Of a DNA stretch of 5,998 bases, positions 4,556-5,998 are shown in pieces. Position 1 is the first letter of the stretch, and every line of letters begins with the position of its first letter. The notes beneath the pieces are model-generated. The model searched no databases and had not been told where the DNA came from. It saw only the letters and a list, made by a program, of their open reading frames with translations. The stretch comes from Pseudomonadota bacterium. GTDB lineage: Bacteria > BMS3Abin14. The position numbers were made by a program, and so were the translations under genes. Location: positions 1 to 5,998 of the forward strand of contig DAOVVW010000069.1 in the NCBI GenBank assembly GCA_030636965.1, given 5' to 3'.

Positions 4556-5917
4556 TCAACTGCCGCCAGAAGAGGATTCATCCGGAGCTTCCATTTCATC
4601 TCCTGGTGCAGATTCCGGCTTCTCCTCCTCTGTTATAAGCACTTCTCCATCATTTCCTTCGCCGGTCTTCATGGCTTCCAACGCTTCCCTGGCATCCAAT
4701 ACATGGCGGTTTGTAGGGAAGTTTTCAATAAATTCGGCGAGGATATCCGGGGTGGATTTTTCCAGGTAGGGGGCGTATTCAAGATCCTCGATGAGATAGC
4801 CCGCCTCCTCTACATGATAGTTCGAGGGATAGGTTACGATAAACTCCTCGAAACCCTTTACAGTATTCATCTCTCTGAAAAGTTCGAACTGAAAATCGTG
4901 CATTCTAGTACGCGCTTCTTCCGAAAAAGGGCTATCGGGATAAAGATCCAGGAACTCCTGATACGCCTCCGCGGTGTCCTGCTCTTTGTAGACCGCGTAC
5001 TCCACCTCGGATAGCCGTTTCCGTGCCTGCGCAGCAAGTGGATTATCCGGATAGCCTTCGAGAAACTCGCTATAGGCATCAGCGGTGTCCCTCTCTCTAA
5101 AGGGTTCGTACTGCAGGGAGGCTATTCTCTCCGCTGCCTCCCTGGAGTTTGGATTGTCGGGGTATTTTGCCAGAAATTCAGCATACCCGTGAGCCGTATC
5201 CATTTCCTTGTAAGGATCATACTGGAACTGGATCATAAGAACCTTGGCTTCAGCGGAGTTGGCACTTTCCGGATATTTGGTTAAAAACTCTTCCATGGCC
5301 TCGGCTGTGCCTCTGCTCTCGTAGGACTCAAACAGCGATTCCGAGAGAAGGCCCTTTGCCTCGTCAACGTTTGGATTGTCGGGATACTTATCAATAAACT
5401 CCTGGAAGCCATCAGGTGTCCCTGCACTCAAGTAGGGTTCGAACTGCAGGTCGAACATTTTCTCCCTTGCTTCATTAACAAAGGGGTTTTGAGGGTATCT
5501 GGAGATGAACTCCTTGTAGCTGTCAGCCATGTTTTTCATGACATACGGTTCATACTCGATATTCGCCCGGTTATTTTCAAGTGCCGAATTTACTTTACCC
5601 AACTTGGACTTTAACTCATCCCGCTGGGTTATATTGGCATCTACCCCCTTCTTGATCTCGTCGAGCTGGTCAAAACTGCCCACCCTGTCCAAGGAAGAAC
5701 TCAGGGATTTTGCCTCAGATCTATTCTGTCTGTACATCTTCTCAAGATTTACTTTTTCCTTTTTGAGTAGATTCTGAGCACTCGTGTAATCTCCAGCTTT
5801 CTGTAGTTCGGCAGCTTCCTGCAGGGCGTCCGCCATGAGGGATGTCGTAGCCGTTGACCCTGACACAGCAAGAACTATTGCAGCTCCCAATATTGCAGTC
5901 TTGAACTTCCTATTCAT
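4556..5917 (-). CDS. Secreted protein of eight 37-residue TPR/BamD-like helical repeats
   Basis: The 453-residue protein starts with a Sec-type signal peptide: basic MNRKFK, a hydrophobic core at about 8-19, and likely cleavage after STA (23) or LMA (29). It has no Cys, so it is not a lipoprotein. Residues 30-118 are charged, helical and probably partly coiled coil. Eight gapless 37-residue repeats then begin at 122, 159, 196, 233, 270, 307, 344 and 381. Their pattern is Y/F-x-P-Y-x4-T-x3-Y-x-E-F-L-x2-Y-P-x-N-P-x3-E-A-x3-L-x3-Q. Residues 418-453 are an acidic, Ser/Gly-rich tail. The EFLxxYPxNP core resembles TPR-like helices of BamD/YbgF-type envelope proteins, suggesting a periplasmic scaffold; the partner is unknown. 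GGAGG lies five bases before the ATG. The deacylase gene follows 32 bp downstream. I do not recognise a named family. Confidence 0.85.
   Translation of the reverse strand: MNRKFKTAILGAAIVLAVSGSTATTSLMADALQEAAELQKAGDYTSAQNLLKKEKVNLEKMYRQNRSEAKSLSSSLDRVGSFDQLDEIKKGVDANITQRDELKSKLGKVNSALENNRANIEYEPYVMKNMADSYKEFISRYPQNPFVNEAREKMFDLQFEPYLSAGTPDGFQEFIDKYPDNPNVDEAKGLLSESLFESYESRGTAEAMEEFLTKYPESANSAEAKVLMIQFQYDPYKEMDTAHGYAEFLAKYPDNPNSREAAERIASLQYEPFRERDTADAYSEFLEGYPDNPLAAQARKRLSEVEYAVYKEQDTAEAYQEFLDLYPDSPFSEEARTRMHDFQFELFREMNTVKGFEEFIVTYPSNYHVEEAGYLIEDLEYAPYLEKSTPDILAEFIENFPTNRHVLDAREALEAMKTGEGNDGEVLITEEEKPESAPGDEMEAPDESSSGGS
4667..5554 (-). repeat. Eight 111-bp tandem coding repeats within the secreted repeat protein
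   Basis: The DNA for residues 122-417 is exactly 8 x 111 bp. Traces of shared nucleotide sequence remain in register. GTTTGGATTGTCGGG occurs at 5147-5161 and 5369-5383 (222 bp apart, two units). AGGGTTCG(T/A)ACTGCAGG occurs at 5101-5117 and 5434-5450 (333 bp apart, three units). This supports origin by internal duplication. Confidence 0.85.
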
Positions 5918-5922
5918 CTAAT

Positions 5923-5927
5923 CCTCC
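5923..5927 (-). promoter_or_regulatory. Ribosome binding site of the repeat-protein gene
   Basis: On the minus strand GGAGG ends five bases before the ATG at 5917, confirming the start that carries the signal peptide. The 71 bp beyond it to the window edge (5928-5998) contain no promoter I can defend, so the gene could continue an operon from outside the window. Confidence 0.7.
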
Positions 5928-5998
5928 GTGATATTTTCAGGGTACCTGTGCAAAAAACTCTCGCTGCAGATTATCAGGACCCCGTCCCTTCCTGCTCC

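Noticed and set aside
4517..5014. 165-codon open frame antisense to the repeat protein
   Set aside because: It mirrors the coding repeats of the real minus-strand gene and has no signal, motif or start context of its own.

Overview
The window looks like a bacterial chromosome segment of moderate GC content. The best guess is a Desulfobacterota-type (deltaproteobacterial) anaerobe. That guess rests on the tail of a probable multihaem c-type cytochrome, a long-form phosphoglycerate dehydrogenase, a small outer-membrane beta-barrel (so a Gram-negative envelope), and intergenic repeats of kinds I associate with that group. No ribosomal or other marker gene is present, so the phylum stays an inference.

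Layout from left to right. Positions 1-417 (+) hold the 3' end of a probable multihaem cytochrome c. Positions 418-616 are a repeat-filled convergent spacer. Positions 617-1093 (-) encode a secreted 8-stranded outer-membrane barrel with its own promoter and ribosome binding site. Positions 1094-1468 carry no believable gene but several dispersed-repeat families. Positions 1469-3088 (-) are serA, the first step of serine synthesis. Positions 3089-3356 are a divergent spacer with a long degenerate 7-bp periodic array. Positions 3357-4004 (+) encode a Nudix hydrolase of the CoA-pyrophosphatase type. Convergent to it, 4035-4523 (-) encodes a YbaK/EbsC-type aminoacyl-tRNA deacylase. This lies 32 bp downstream of, and probably in one transcript with, 4556-5917 (-), a secreted protein built of eight gapless 37-residue helical repeats.

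The genes do not form one obvious pathway. serA and the Nudix enzyme are housekeeping metabolism, the deacylase is translation quality control, and the cytochrome, barrel and repeat protein are envelope proteins. I see no transposase, integrase, CRISPR array, toxin-antitoxin pair or defence system. The most unusual material is non-coding. Four separate intergenic sites carry degenerate tandem heptamers that hold strict 7-bp register although their sequences differ. The barrel gene is enclosed by CACAGAG-type repeats that point inward from both sides. Among the proteins, the 37-residue repeat protein is the least familiar.
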